Assembly (NCBI RefSeq): GCF_950295315.1
Contig: NC_080176.1
Span: 30,635,669-30,699,668 of the forward strand
Length of the DNA stretch: 64,000 nt
Reading direction: 5' to 3'
DNA from: Erinaceus europaeus
Lineage: Eukaryota; Chordata; Mammalia; Eulipotyphla; Erinaceidae
The translations under genes were made by a program, and so were the position numbers. Numbering within the stretch: the first letter of the stretch is position 1; each line of letters opens with the position of its first letter. Of the stretch, positions 51,961 to 64,000 are shown piece after piece. The notes below the pieces were generated by a model that was not told the origin of the DNA, did not search any database, and worked only from the letters and a program-made list of their open reading frames with translations.

Positions 51961-54900
51961 TGATGTCTTTATTGGGTGGTCAAAACACATTGTATAGTGA
52001 TCACTGAGACACCTTGCATCTTACCATACTTGAAAAATTTACTGAGCTTTCACTCAGAAATGTGAAGACTTCTTAGGAAATTGGCAACTTAATCTATGAA
52101 CTTGGACAGAAATATTTGTTATAGGAGTGCCTGTAAATGTGAAGAATTAATAGAGATGCTGAGTTACTCTAAATGCACAATATTTTGAACCTTGTGTTCA
52201 TAAATGAAAAAAGTTGTCACCACATGCCATCATGACTGTTGCAAGTATGATGTGGTAAGAAACAAGAACTGCTGGATTGTACAACAAGGCTTTCAGCTTA
52301 TACAGATTCAAAGCAATAACTAACAAACCATGGAGTAGTGTAGGTTGGATGTTAATGACACATTGACTCCTTGCTTTTGTCCTGAACAGTTGATTTTGGC
52401 TTCCCTTTTAAACAGAGGCTCCTAATTTAGAATGAAATCTGTTGATATAACTCGTTCCAGGTCAACCATGACTTTCCTACCACTATAATGAAAGTAAGAT
52501 ACTTGCCTAGTGAGAACCTGCATTTTTACGTTGATTATTTTCTCAGTGTTATTTGGTTCTCATTTAGGATGATAAAAGCTTTGTGGGTAGTTCAAGGAGG
52601 CCCACATTTTATTGGCAGTGAAACTGGCTGAGGTAGTTTCATATTCTGCAGGGACATTTGTCTTGAGTAATTGTGCCCTGAAGTTCAAGTGTGTGATTTT
52701 GAAGAGTCTCATGATAGGAGATAAGAGGATAGGTGAGGAGGCTAAAGTTGAATGTGGTGTTCTTTCAATATGCATTTATGAATTAGAATATCCATTTAGA
52801 TATTAGATATTTTTTGAATGACAGATTGAGAGTGCACATCCCTAGATATCGAGCACCTTTTTTTCTACAATGACTTCCAGCAAGCAAAATGCAAATAGGA
52901 AAGTAAAGTTCTAATACTGCTAGTATTATCTGATGTGTTGGTAATACAGCTTTTTCTGCTCTTATTTGGGTTTCTGTGTAATCTTGACTTGGAAACCCTG
53001 TGAGTACCTTGACTGAAAATGTGACTTTGTATGTTCATTATTTTCCTTTTTCAGTCCTTTGTTGTGCACTGGGTTCTTAAGGTAGCTTTTTTTGGTACTG
53101 CTGACCAAGGGAAGCACAAATAAAATGGGTAGAATTAGCTAGCAGCCAGGAGGTCAATTGGAGATTTGCAGGCTTATGAAAATGAAGGAAGACTGGTTTC
53201 TGGTGGGCACTGGTTTAAACTGAGATTTCTATGTTGTGGTTTTCAGAATTTATTATGGTCAAATAGCACTTAGTAGTTTTTTTTAAGACAATAATCATAT
53301 TCTTTGTATCAGTCAGTAGATATTAATTGTCTGCTTTGATAGGTACACATACTAGGAAGAATGCAGAGAACCCTAAGAGCTGTGCAGTTTAATTGCTGAA
53401 ATTAAGCCCAGCACCTATAACCTAATTTGGGACAGATACCCAGTACCAGTTAAGTGCAACAGGCTTTCAGAGAGGGGTACTGGGATAGGTTGACGTGTTT
53501 GAGAAGCCTTTATGGAGGAGATGAGGCACAGAAGGTTGAAAGGATGTGGCTAGATGGGAGAGGAGTGGGAGAGAGGAGATAGCATTCTAAAAGGAGGAAA
53601 TAGTGAGGGAAACACAGGATGAGGACACATGGAAATATGCTAATTGCATAGGGCTGGGCAGGGGTCAGGAGTGCTTGTTAAACAAATCAGGAGACCTGTG
53701 GGGACCTATTTGGTAAACTTGACTGTGGTATCTAGTTTAATGATCTTGGGAAGCTCACTTTCTGAAATCAGTTTTCTTCTTCCTGTGGAGAAGTGCAGAG
53801 GAGCTTTCCAGCACATGCCAAGCTGATAAAGAACATAACTGTCAGATGTTCATAGGTTATGCTCCATCTCTTTCCTCTTCTCCCCCCCAACTTTGACCTA
53901 CTTTCAGATAGTTTAGAAATTTGATGGACTTGATAAAATTGAATGAATAACTTGTCCTGTCAGAATTAAAAGTCTTTTATTATATGAGTGTAAATTTTGA
54001 ATGTCAGAGATGATAACTTGACTTGCCTTTCTTCCTAAATTTGTTTGCCAAAGGGTCCTTTCATTCTTGGTTTTGTAATCCATGATCCAGTGTTTGAAAT
54101 GCTGGAGCAAATTTCTTTCCAGATCTTGGAGTTTGATAATATTGTGATTGTAGGGTGAATAGATTGATGATAAAAATATATGGGAAATGAGGAACAGAAG
54201 TTTGAGTGTAGACTGCTTCTTGAGATTGACCAGGGGGAGAGCAAAATGTAAATATTGATGATTAGTCCACTTCTCTGCCTGCTCTCTTTCCCTGCCAAGG
54301 GTCAGTCCTTACATTGATTGCTAGCAACCCCAACATGAGGTGAGTATTGGTGAGTGATATTCTCACTAATAGCACATTCAGTGCAATAGCAGCCTGATTA
54401 TGACGCCACTAACCTGCTGTCTAGCCAATTTTTATCCAAAATTATCGCCCTTTTCTTGCATATGTATGAAGTGGTGGTTCAAGAAAGGCCAGTGATAACC
54501 ATAGAAGTGTGTTTTTGTTGTATTTTTCCACTTGCTGTCTTGGGGGATTTGAGAGAGGACTGCATAGTAAGTGGGCTAGTTACTGCATTTCACTTCTGAA
54601 AGTATGCATGGCTTTAGGATCTGAGGAGTTTCAAAGTGGTGAGAAAGCTGCAGAAAAGGGAGAAGTATATAAATAGTATGTTTGGTTATAAATTCAGTAT
54701 TTGATCAAACTTACTAAATTTCAAAGCAGAACATTACTTCAGGAGTTTTCATGTGAGGTAAGGTTGAAGATTATATAGAAATCACTATGATTTAAGGTGT
54801 TTTGTGTCAGTTGAGATAAAATCTATTTTACTTCTTTTTTTTTAAAAAAGTTAGACAGAACTGGTGAATGTTAAAGTGAATCAAAATGTAGTGATTGACC

Positions 54901-55976
54901 TCTTCTAAGACTGTTCATCTATATCTGTTACCATTAAAGAATCATATTTTTTGCCTTCCTTAACAGGATTCTGATACTTTTCTATGCATTGCTACTGTAC
55001 ACGTCAAATAGCAGTGGTGACTCCTTAGTTTGAGAACATGTTAGGATTAAAAATGAGGTGCCCCAGCTGAGAAAATAATAGTTGAGGTTTGCTGTTAAGG
55101 TGTAGTTTAGGTCCCAGTGGCTTCAAGATTTAGATGCCTTTGGAACAGGTCTATAGTACTTCCTGATGGGGTGGCCGGTGGGGAAGAGGGAACAAACATA
55201 CACCCATATGCAGAGTGTGGAAGAGGCTTTACATTTTAGCTTAACCCTATATGGCAATGAAATCTAATATACTAAAAGTGACCTAACCTTGTGAACGTAC
55301 ATCATTTTTTTTCCTCCTTAGAGAAACACCCCCCCCCATCTGTATTAAACCTAATCTGTTGATAAAGGGGAAAAAGTGATGTGTTAGTTGGGTAGCAGCT
55401 ATTCATTTGAAAAGTTCTGAAAAATTCAGCTTTATTTGAAACTCAGATAATTAAATTTTGGAAGAACATGGTGATAATTAATTTGTTGAAATTCAAAACA
55501 GGAGAGAGAAAAAAACAATTTAGGGGCACTGTTATCTGGAACAAAACTGATTTTGTTATATAATATGTACCTGTTCTACGAGTAGGTGAATATAGAGGTT
55601 TTTTTAAGACTGAGGAAATTCAAGTTTGTTCTTCCTCTTTTTCTCTTTTTCTTTTCTAACAGAACTTTAGGGTAGAGGGTATGCAGACAATACATATCGT
55701 TTGGAGGTCATGAAAAATAGGTCTTTATGCAGTCCAGAACTGAGGAACATAATTGAACAGTCTGCTTTTCATTGCTCTTTTAGGATCAAGCTTCTGTGTC
55801 TCACACTTTTTCAAGTCTCCGATCCCATCTTTACAAGTGAACCTGTAGTCTGAAATCTTGTATAATGCTGCCTTCACATATGGGTATATATACAGGCAGC
55901 CTCATCTTTGGGTCAGTTAGATTCCTCACTTACCCACTGCCTCTCTGCTTCCTTTCATTTTTCTCTTTCCTCCTTC

Positions 55977-55982
55977 CCAACA
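55977..55982. repeat. target duplication of the solo LTR, left copy
   Basis: CCAACA, repeated exactly at 56397-56402. Six bases is the class II ERV pattern. Confidence 0.85.
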
Positions 55983-56396
55983 TGTCACTTGCGGTGGTGG
56001 GATGCAGAAAAAGGAGGTTTGGAGCAGAAAGGGAACTCAATCCTTTATTTGCACTGGCACCTCAGAGTTGGGTGAGAGAGCAGCAGTTTGGGCCACGTGG
56101 AGGTAGCAAAAATGGCCGCCTCTGGCAGCAACCTTCCCTGCGTCTAATCCCCGAAGTGAAAGGCAGGCAAGAGAGAAAGGGGCAGAAGAAGGAGGGCTTT
56201 TATGGGAATAGCTCTCATGAGAATGGGAAGGGGGAGGAGTAACCAAAGCACTCCAACTATAGGGGAATTGACAATGCCCTGAGGGCACAACATGGCGGAA
56301 CAGGCACTCCGAGAATGTCCCAACTCTCGCGGGAACTAGTAATAGCCTGAGGGGACAACATGGCAGATGTGACTGCATCTGCACAATTACCCAGCA
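55983..56396 (-). mobile_element. solo LTR, class II ERV, antisense in AUTS2 intron 1
   Basis: 414 bases from TG to CA with exact 6-bp duplications and no internal sequence, so it arose by recombination between two LTRs. On the minus strand it has CATAAAAG (near 56195) and AATAAAGG (near 56043), in the same layout as the provirus LTRs. It shares the end CATCTGCACAATT with them. It is CpG-richer than its surroundings (for example TCCCCGAAG and ACTCTCGCGGG). It belongs to a related but distinct LTR family. Confidence 0.9.
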
Positions 56397-56402
56397 CCAA
56401 CA

Positions 56403-58106
56403 TACCTCTAACTTCACTGTAGTAGAAATATCAAAATTACATTATAGTTATGAGTAGTGAAAGGTACTAGACTTGGAAAATTGTGAGTGAAATGTGTAAA
56501 TGTCTAAATTTTACACTTTTATCACTTGACTTATGACAGTCTGAGTTCTGATTAGTTAGTACTGTGAGGATAGATTACATGCCGTGATTTTCTGATTTTT
56601 ATTCATATCTGAACTCTAATGAGAGTTTGCCCAAACCAGCACCACAAATTAACCAACTACATACAAATGTGTTTTTAAAGACTTCGCTATCATTTTGGTT
56701 TATCATTTCCTCATGGTACTCTACCTCTCGTTTAGTTTCAAAACCCTCAAAAACTCATGCATTCTGAAATGGAGTCTCAGGGAAGGGAAAGGCCCATAGT
56801 TTGTAAGTAATGGAAAATAGCTAATGTAGATTGGGATTATTTTTGGCAGTAAGACTTTAAATTGAATGTGTGTGATTTCTATGAACAGGTATTTTGAAAT
56901 TACCTGAGCTAGTTACAGCATAAGCTGTAAAGACAAATTGTGATTCTTGGTTTTATGGGTGGAATTTTGATTCTTTGAGACTTGGGTGAAATTCTGAATC
57001 TGGAGTGGGGTCTAAGTCAATGCCAGGTTCACGTTCTGATGATACCTGAGGGATATTATTCCTTGGTATCTCTGCCTTCCCTCTAACTGCAGTACACCAC
57101 CAAACTTGTTTTAGGTTTCTGCAAAGCTGTTGCTTCTTTTTCTTTCTTTGTTTTCTTTTCCTTTTTTTGCAGATCTTCTGATGGCAGTGATAATTTTAGA
57201 ACCTGAAAAGAGGAATTAAGAGAATCCAGTATTGTACTTAACCTTCAGTAACTGAAGTATTATTGTTTTCGAGAATCTCTGCACAGTAGTTACTCACTTA
57301 ATAGTCTTCCATAATTTAAAATTAAATAAGAAAAAATTGTGAGAGTAGAATTGTAGGTGAAGCAATAGTCAAACACTAGGTTAATTACCCCTTATCTCCC
57401 ACCAAATACTAGACAGTCCAATATCCATTCATTCTCTCTGTACCTGTCTACTTGGCAGAAATCAGGAAGGTTGGGCTATTAAGAAATATATATTCAACAA
57501 GGGCAACAACAAAAGGGATTAAATAAATATTAAAAAAATAAATATATTTCAGTGAAATTATACTTTCACTTGGACAAAAGGGTAAACAAATCTTTGATTG
57601 TCTATATTGCTGCTTACTGGACAAATCTCCACATTTGTCATGGAGATTCTTAGATTGTTGTGTTCCTTTGAGTGCCTGTGTGTGAGAGGGGAAGAGAATG
57701 AATCACAGTTTTGAGATTAATATGTAGAGTTGAGTCTTTTTAGAGGGTGCAATGTTTTTCCTTTTTTTTTTTTTTTTAAGATGGTGCTAGCCTAAAGTTA
57801 GGGCTTTAGTTTCCCTTCAAGTCTTTTGATCTGCTGCACACCAACCTTTGTTGGTTGTGCTGATTGTTCTGGTTGTGCTTTCTAAGCCCTGACTGGCTTT
57901 AGAGAAGCAGATGTTGCCTTCAGTGAAGTAGTTCTTCCATCTCTCATTTTGCAAATGAAAACACACCCCAGAGGGGTTAATTGACCTGTTCCAGATCACC
58001 CTGGGAGTTAGTAGCTCTTCACTGTTGACCTATGAAACAGGGAGACTGTCTTCCCATAGTACTTGGATTCCCAGAAATTGGGAACATGGCAGGATAAGTT
58101 TATAAG
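56403..58106 (+). other. AUTS2: AUTS2 intron 1, continued
   Basis: Mostly unique. A 5'-truncated E1 tail (CAACAAGGGCAACAACAAAAGGG) is at 57494-57540, and a minus-strand MIR remnant (CATTTTGCAAATGAAAACAC, GGGTTAATTGACCTGTTCC) is at about 57940-58020. Confidence 0.55.
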
Positions 58107-58115
58107 CAGCACTAC

Positions 58116-58398
58116 TGCGGGCGGTAGTGCAGCAGGTTAAGTGTGAAGTGCAAGGACCAGCTCAAGGATCCCAGTGAAGCAGGTCTTCAGGTTTCTGTCT
58201 TTCTCTGTCTTCCCTTCCTCTCTCTCTGTCAGATACAACAACACCAATGGCAACAATAACAATAATAACAACAAGGGCAACAAAAAAATTGGGAAAAACT
58301 AGTCTCCAGGAGCAGAGGATTCACAGAGTAGGCACTGAGCTCCAGTGATAACCCTGGAGGCAAAATAAATAAATAAAAATAAATAAAGCAAATAAAAA
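58116..58398 (+). mobile_element. E1 SINE in intron 1, internally deleted
   Basis: CAGCACTAC at 58107-58115 recurs at 58399-58407. Head GGGCGGTAGTGCAGCAGGTTAAG; the B box and the CACCTGCAGG part are deleted; CAA block and 3' module CTCCAGGAGCAGAGGATTC to CCCTGGAGGC are present. Confidence 0.9.
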
Positions 58399-58407
58399 CA
58401 GCACTAC

Positions 58408-60639
58408 AAATGAGATTAAACATCCATGATTGTAAAACTTTTCGTGTTTTTCTCTAGAATTTTTCTGAATATTACTCAGTATCTAAAACCTTTTAAAAAT
58501 ATTCTTTTTTTTCCCCTAGTGTATCCTGTAATTCATTTGTCTTTCTCTACAGATGTATTCACCTTTTAAAAATTCCCTTTTCATCCTTGAATGTTGAGTG
58601 GGAAGATAAATAATGTCTGTATATCGGATGACCATAATATGATCCACTTAAAAAACTTTGGAGAAACTAAGCAACTTAAACAGTATTGGTAGCAGAACAT
58701 TTGAAATAAGTAAATTATGATATATGGCTGAACTGAAGACTCAACCAAACTTCTGAAAGAGACTGGAAATTTAAATTCACATAATGTGTTGGTTAAGGCA
58801 TCTTGCCTGTTTATTGATGAACCAGAAAATTTATAACAACTGTTTGTCATGTGTGTATATTTATAGTCATTCATATAATGAAAAGAAGTTTTCATGAAAT
58901 TGTAATAACATATCAAGATGGATGTAATTAAAACAGAAGCAGATTGACATCCTGAATTAAATGCAAACCATAAACCCGGATACCTGAACATTGTGGCATA
59001 CATCTTTGCTGCAGGGGGCAGTCAGCCAAATATGCAAATAAAAAGACATTGATGAATTTCCCTTGGTGTGTGTATGTGGTTTCAGAGAACCTAACTATTT
59101 TATTAATCTTTTATCAAGCACTGTTTAGATTTCCAGCAGCAGTGGAAGGTATTAATTTTGTAGACCAAATAGCATAGGACCAAAAAAGTGGCAAATAAGG
59201 GGAGGACATGATTGATATACTGTCCTGTAAATAACACATACGACTGACAAAAGGGCTGAGTAATCTTAAGATCTGTGCTTCATGTCATTAATGGAATTGT
59301 TAAACCAGGATGTTTGAGTTAACTTCATTCAGAGAGACTGCCTCCCATTTAAAATGCAGCTCTATCTTTAGATGTAATGTTGACAAGATAGTAAATCAAA
59401 TTTTGTAAATTGATTTAAATGTATCAGAAAGATCATACTATGTGAAAAAATTGAGTTTTCTCATTTAGCAGTGAGGCTGGGATTTTGGTAGAGTGGTTCT
59501 ATTTAGATGGACATCATTTTACTTGAGACACTTTTCTTTGTTTGTTTCCTGTACTCCTGGAAGAAGAGATTGTGAGATTTGGTTGTGAGATTTGCATTTT
59601 CTGTTTAGGTTTAGTACCTCACTTGGTCTGTGCTTCCAGGAATAATTGGTGGTGATTTGAATAAGCCTGCATCATTCAGATTTCAGAGGTTGGTTTTCAA
59701 GTGTGTGCTAAGGAGGGCTTGCAGCTATGAATATGATTTCCATATCTGTTCCATTGGGGAGTCCAGACATGTCATAACCACTTCAGAGTCATGATTGTAC
59801 AGAGACACCCTAGCTATAACTTTTCTATGTGACAGTTCAGTTTTAAAATTGTAAAGATGCCAAAAGCAAGGCTGTATTGTTATTAGGAAAGTTGGTGACA
59901 TCTGTTATATCTCGTTAACCAGGGGAGAAAAATGCTTTAATCAAAACATCTAATTATGCCCTCTCAACTGATGAAATATCTTTTGCTAAATTTTTGGAAT
60001 TGGCCTTAATGGAAGAAGCTTGCCACTAGGAACTGTGCAGTAAATTTACTCTTTATATGGGGTGGGGGGGTTTGAACCATGGTGATATAGGGTGCTTTAA
60101 CTTTATAACTTGCTTTATACTGTGTGTTGAAGATCGATATCTTCAGATGTTGTCTGTGTGGAGTCTTTGTTTTTGTCCCTCCCTTTTACTCCCATAGCAT
60201 ACGAGGCCCCACAGGGAGTTTGTATTTCCAGATGTGAGCCAAGGAGGATATGTGGTGGCTGAAAGCAAATTATAATTACAGGTGAGAGGCAGGGGGATAA
60301 TTCAGCCCATGTGCTAGGAGGTGCAGTTTCACACCTGAATGTTGAAACCTGCTGTGTTTGACAGTTGTGTTGTTTTAAAATTAGTTTTATTAATATAGAA
60401 ATGGACCAGATTGTTTCAGGTCACCTTTAGTTGAAGGAATAGAATTGTTTTTAAATATTCTAGCTCCTCTGATTACTTTAAAAGGTTGCTAATTATTTGG
60501 GCACTGTGACCTTCCATTTTGAATCATTCAGACTTAAAACCTATCTAGTAAAGTCATCTTTTTATCTGTATTTCAAGCCAGAATTAATTTTATCTCTAGC
60601 TGATCTCCTATAACTGAATATAATGGTCATGATAAATCT
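58408..60639 (+). other. AUTS2: AUTS2 intron 1, repeat-poor block with candidate conserved elements
   Basis: No SINE, LTR or L1 signature over 2.2 kb. Sub-blocks 58780-59060 and 59110-59380 have the look of conserved non-coding DNA: balanced AT-rich text with AATATGCAAATAAAA (octamer-like, 59030), TGTCATTAATGG (59285) and TGATGAACCAG. No conservation data are available. Confidence 0.35.
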
Positions 60640-60735
60640 TAATTTATTGGTACTCTTACTTTTTATGTGGTGCTGGAGATGGAACCCAGATTATTAATTA
60701 ATGTGTATATTACTGTTAAGCCACCTACCTGACCC
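60640..60735 (-). mobile_element. E3 SINE, partial
   Basis: GTGGTGCTGGAGATGGAACCC, then ACTGTTAAGCCACCTACCTGACCC. 5' and middle parts are worn. Confidence 0.55.
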
Positions 60736-61094
60736 AACCTTTTCCTATCTTTAGAATGAGAGTGGGGGAGTATAGAACACCACTCTTTATTTAACCTGTA
60801 GACCTGTCTTTGCTGTTCCCATGTAATAGCAAACCCAGAGAATCATGACTGCAAGATGGCCACTCTATTGCTGAACTTCCTTCCTGGCCTCTGACTGATA
60901 GACTTAATCCTGGGCTGTATATTAGGGCAAAGAAATATTTTAAGTCTTTAAAGAGAATTTCATCTTTTTGAAGTGATTTTCCCGTAGATTGAGAGATGAA
61001 ATCATGGGGTCAGTCTAGAGGAATTTTTGATAGTTTGACCACAACCCAGTGTACTTCTTAAAAAATTTGGTGTGCAGTTCAAGTGTTAATTGAG

Positions 61095-61265
61095 AAATAT
61101 TTATTATTTATTGGATAGGGGCAGAAATTGAGAGGAAAGGTGGAGATAGGGAGGGAGATGGGAGAGAGATGGGTGGGAAGATGAAGACAGGGAGGAGAAA
61201 GCCCAGAACTCAGGTCCTTGTGCATTATAATGTGTGCTCAACCAGGTTCACTACTACCTAGCCCT
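61095..61265 (-). mobile_element. E2 SINE, partly deleted
   Basis: TTATTGGATAGGGGCAGAAATTGAG, CTCAGGTCCTTGTGC and GTGTGCTCAACCAGGTTCACTACTACC. The CACCTGCAG part is lost. Confidence 0.8.
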
Positions 61266-61629
61266 AAATGTTGCTAAATTTTTCTTTTTCTTTTTTTTTT
61301 TCTTTTCTTAAATATCCGCTGTAATTACATCACTTGAGAGTATGACTGGAATCTTGGGATTTTTCTTCCTACACTAACAATGTATCTGTCCCCTCTCCTC
61401 CACCTCCTGTTCTTACCATTAACCTCTGTGCTCACAAAAGCTCCTGGATTTGTTACTTCCTTTACTCAGTAATTGCTGCACAGTAAATACTCAGTCAGTG
61501 CTTTACCTCTTGCCCCAAAAATTCCATGGAAAGACATTTTTGAGAGGGTGCTTTTATTCAGTGATTATTCTGTGGCAGCTATTGTGCTCAAATTTTGTAC
61601 TCATTAAAGAAATGCCATGGAAAAAGGGG

Positions 61630-61735
61630 AATGATATTGCTGTTTTATAATTGAAAGAAACTTAAGTTCTGAGAGGTTAAGTCAGCTTGCCCAAGGTTAG
61701 TACAAGAGAGACAGCAAGGCAGCAGTTTTTGCCTG
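61630..61735 (-). mobile_element. MIR fragment
   Basis: CTGAGAGGTTAAGTCAGCTTGCCCAAGGTTAG matches the reversed MIR core. Confidence 0.65.
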
Positions 61736-62269
61736 ACACAAACACTTGTACTCATCACCTCATCACCCCTTTCTACTCTTCTTTTAAAACAGATTTGTTA
61801 TGTGAGAATGTTCCCAAAGGGCCTTTTGGTTGACCACATTTTGTTTCCAGCTTGTGCTGAAAATTATCTTGGTAACAGAGGATTTTCTAGGTATAGCAAT
61901 AGAATATTTTGGGAAGTTTTATTTAAGTTTTTTAAAAGCTGGAGCTGGAAGTAGGTATCTGCCACTCATGTAGCACCCCTGCAGCATATTTACTGTTATT
62001 CCTTTCCTCTCTATCCCACTGTGTCCACTGCCCCATTATACCTTCCCTTCCACATATACTTGATCCTTTTCCCCATGCCTCATTGCTCAGGTAGACATTA
62101 AACCTTTGCCAAAGGCAGTGTTCCAGTTTCAATGTTGAGGATTGCTATTTACCAGTCCCTATACCCAATCTTTACTGATTTCTTATAAAAGCCCTCTGGA
62201 AGAGAAGTATAAAGTTAGACATAGGATGGACACCTCAAATGTGTTACTGTGGGTATAAATTTATACCTA

Positions 62270-62425
62270 TCCTTCTTCCCTCCTTCCTTCCTCTCCTTCC
62301 ACCAGAACACTGCTCAGCTCTGGCTGATGGTGATGTAGGGGATTGAACCTGTGCCTTTGGAGCCTCCATCATGAGAGTCCCATTGCATAACCATTATGCT
62401 ATCTACCCCCTGCCCTATAAGCTTT
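62270..62425 (-). mobile_element. E3 SINE with CCTT tail
   Basis: A (CCTT)n stretch at 62271-62295, CACCAGAACACTGCTCAGCTCTGGC, GGGGATTGAACCTGTG and GCATAACCATTATGCTATCTACCCCC. Well-preserved head. Confidence 0.82.
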
Positions 62426-63107
62426 ATTTTTTACTTTGGATTCCTGAGTATTTTGTTCAGCCAGTATGGTTTTAAACTATTCTAGGAAGTGGTACTTTTC
62501 TTTGCAATGCATTCCAGAATAAAACAGACCTCCTGATGCTAGTTTTTTTTTTTAAAGGAATCAGTACTACATTGATGTTGATGAAAGACCATACTAAATA
62601 ATTGTTTTTCTTGATATCTATATCTGGAAGGTACATAGTCTGTCCTTTATTTCCTCTTTCATTATCCTGAGCACATTTGTGCTGTACAGGTTTGTTTGTG
62701 CTACATGTATGCTGATGAGTATGCAGATTTTCTTTTTATGGAAATTCCAACTTTGATCTGAGTGACATACACTTTGAGATGTCATCTCATTTGTGGGCTA
62801 AGATGGATCTTCACACACCTCATCTTCTAGGTTTAGGATTCTGACCTGTTTGATGACCATATATTGAGTAGTTATTACCCCCTTTAGACAGACAGACACA
62901 CACACATACACACACCCTAAACTTTCAAAGATTTCTGGGTGAATATGAAGGTCATTCAAGTTAAATGCTTTTCTGCAGTCTCTTTTTGAAGTGAATTGGT
63001 AGTTTTCTTGATTTTGCTATATTCTAAGACATGCAGTCTTACCACTCTCTCACCAACTACTTCAGTGGTGCTCAATGGTCCTTTTGCTTACTCAAATGGA
63101 AATATAG
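62426..63107 (+). other. AUTS2: AUTS2 intron 1, unique-looking
   Basis: No exon or transposable element recognised. Short (CA)n at 62889-62915. Confidence 0.4.
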
Positions 63108-63120
63108 TAGAGCTCTGTTT

Positions 63121-63406
63121 TTTTTTTTAATTTGCTTTTTTCCCCCTTTTGTTGCCCTTATTTTTTAAATTGTTGTTGTAGTTATTATTGTTGTTATTGG
63201 TGTCATCGTTGTTGGATAGGACAGAGAGAGATGGAGAGAGGAGAGAAAGGCAGAGGGGGAGAGAAAGACACCTGCAGACTTGTTTCACCAACTGTGAAGT
63301 GACTCCCCTGCAGGTGGGGAGCTGGGGTTTTTGAACCGGGATCCTTACGTGGTCCTTGGGCTTCGCACCACGTGTACTTAACCCACTGCACTACTGCCCG
63401 ACCCCC
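63121..63406 (-). mobile_element. E1 SINE, short form, in intron 1
   Basis: Flanks TAGAGCTCTGTTT (63108-63120) and TAGAGTTCTGCTT (63407-63419) match at 11 of 13 bases. TTTGTTGCCCTTA, GAAGTGACTCCCCTGCAGG and the head ACTTAACCCACTGCACTACTGCCCG. Confidence 0.93.
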
Positions 63407-63419
63407 TAGAGTTCTGCTT

Positions 63420-64000
63420 TCAACTGAGTTTGTGATTGTAAGGGAGACTCAAGTCACATCATCTTCTTTGATGTTGCAGCTTCAGCTATAAAAATTTAGT
63501 GTAATAAAAGTGACAAGAGGACTTAGTGGGGGTTGTATTGTTATATGGAAAACTGGGAAATGTTATGCATGTACAAGCTATTGTATTTATTGTTGAATAT
63601 AAAATGTTAATTCCCCAACAAAAAATTTTAAAAAGTGCTCTCATACTTGAATCTTATATGTTTTAATATGATAAGCAATAAGTGTATAGTATACATTTTA
63701 AATTGTCTAGGACTGGTTTCAAATTGTAAACTTTGGTGGGCAATATATATTTGTATAATTTTCCTTGTGTACTTTATCTCTGATGGATGGATTATAATGA
63801 CTCTATCCTGATGTTTTCAACTAAGGAAATATACTGTGAACTGGACTGATAGAGATGGGTGTCAGTTTTGTTTCAGCACAGTGGGTGTCCTCTATTTACA
63901 GATGAACATTACTTTAGTGTTATTGTAAATTTCTACATCTGCTGCCCATATTTCACTGATAATACTATTTCATTTAGTATGGTGTACCTGAGATTAAGAA
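63420..64000 (+). other. AUTS2: AUTS2 intron 1, unique-looking, to window end
   Basis: AT-rich, no exon or repeat recognised. The intron continues beyond the window. Confidence 0.4.

Noticed and set aside
55865..56242. A 125-codon + strand ORF in AUTS2 intron 1
   Set aside because: It is mostly the antisense strand of the solo LTR joined to unique sequence. No splice-site context or domain supports an exon.
58581..59003. A 140-codon minus-strand ORF in intron 1
   Set aside because: AT-rich, no domain, in a block that looks like non-coding regulatory DNA. Length is within chance for the size of the window.

Overview
The window is vertebrate, and almost certainly from a hedgehog (Erinaceidae, probably Erinaceus). 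Two independent signs point there. First, dozens of copies of three tRNA-derived SINE families crowd the sequence; the commonest has an A box, a B box, a CT-rich body and a (CAA)n-rich 3' part, as in hedgehog SINEs. Second, a recently active non-LTR retrotransposon of a non-L1 type (reverse-transcriptase motif YADD plus a C-terminal Cys/His finger) matches my knowledge of Vingi, a clade reported among mammals only in hedgehogs. Family names for repeats are from memory and were not searched.

The only protein-coding gene I can support is AUTS2 (activator of transcription and developmental regulator), on the + strand. Its CpG-island promoter spans roughly 46.6-49.4 kb, coding exon 1 is 48900-49208 (103 codons, ending at a GT donor), and the rest of the window is the 5' part of intron 1. 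The leader carries at least two short upstream ORFs, a (GT)n tract and a T15 tract.

Layout: 1-5.6 kb is an L1 on the minus strand that is complete at its 5' end, has an internal deletion fusing ORF1 to the middle of the endonuclease, and carries a 5'-truncated Vingi insertion with 11-bp target-site duplications in its 5'UTR. From 5.6 to 19.3 kb there is dense SINE-in-SINE nesting, simple repeats and two unclassified hedgehog retroposon types, called R1 and R2 here. From 19.36 to 27.75 kb lies a minus-strand class II (betaretrovirus-like) provirus with both LTRs, 6-bp target duplications, a tRNA-Lys-type primer site and decayed gag-pro-pol but no recognisable env. From 27.8 to 46 kb there is more SINE-rich intergenic sequence with a few unique stretches that look like candidate conserved non-coding elements. 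From 46 kb onward, repeats almost vanish: between 45.88 and 57.49 kb I see no SINE, only a solo LTR.

The SINE families are called E1 (head like GGTGGCGCAGTGGGTTAAGCGC), E2 (head like GGTGGCGCACCTGGTTGAGCGC) and E3 (head like TAGCATAATGGTTATGCAAA). These are working labels. No CRISPR, operon, prokaryotic or obviously new enzymatic system is present; the interest lies in mobile-element history and in the AUTS2 leader and intron.
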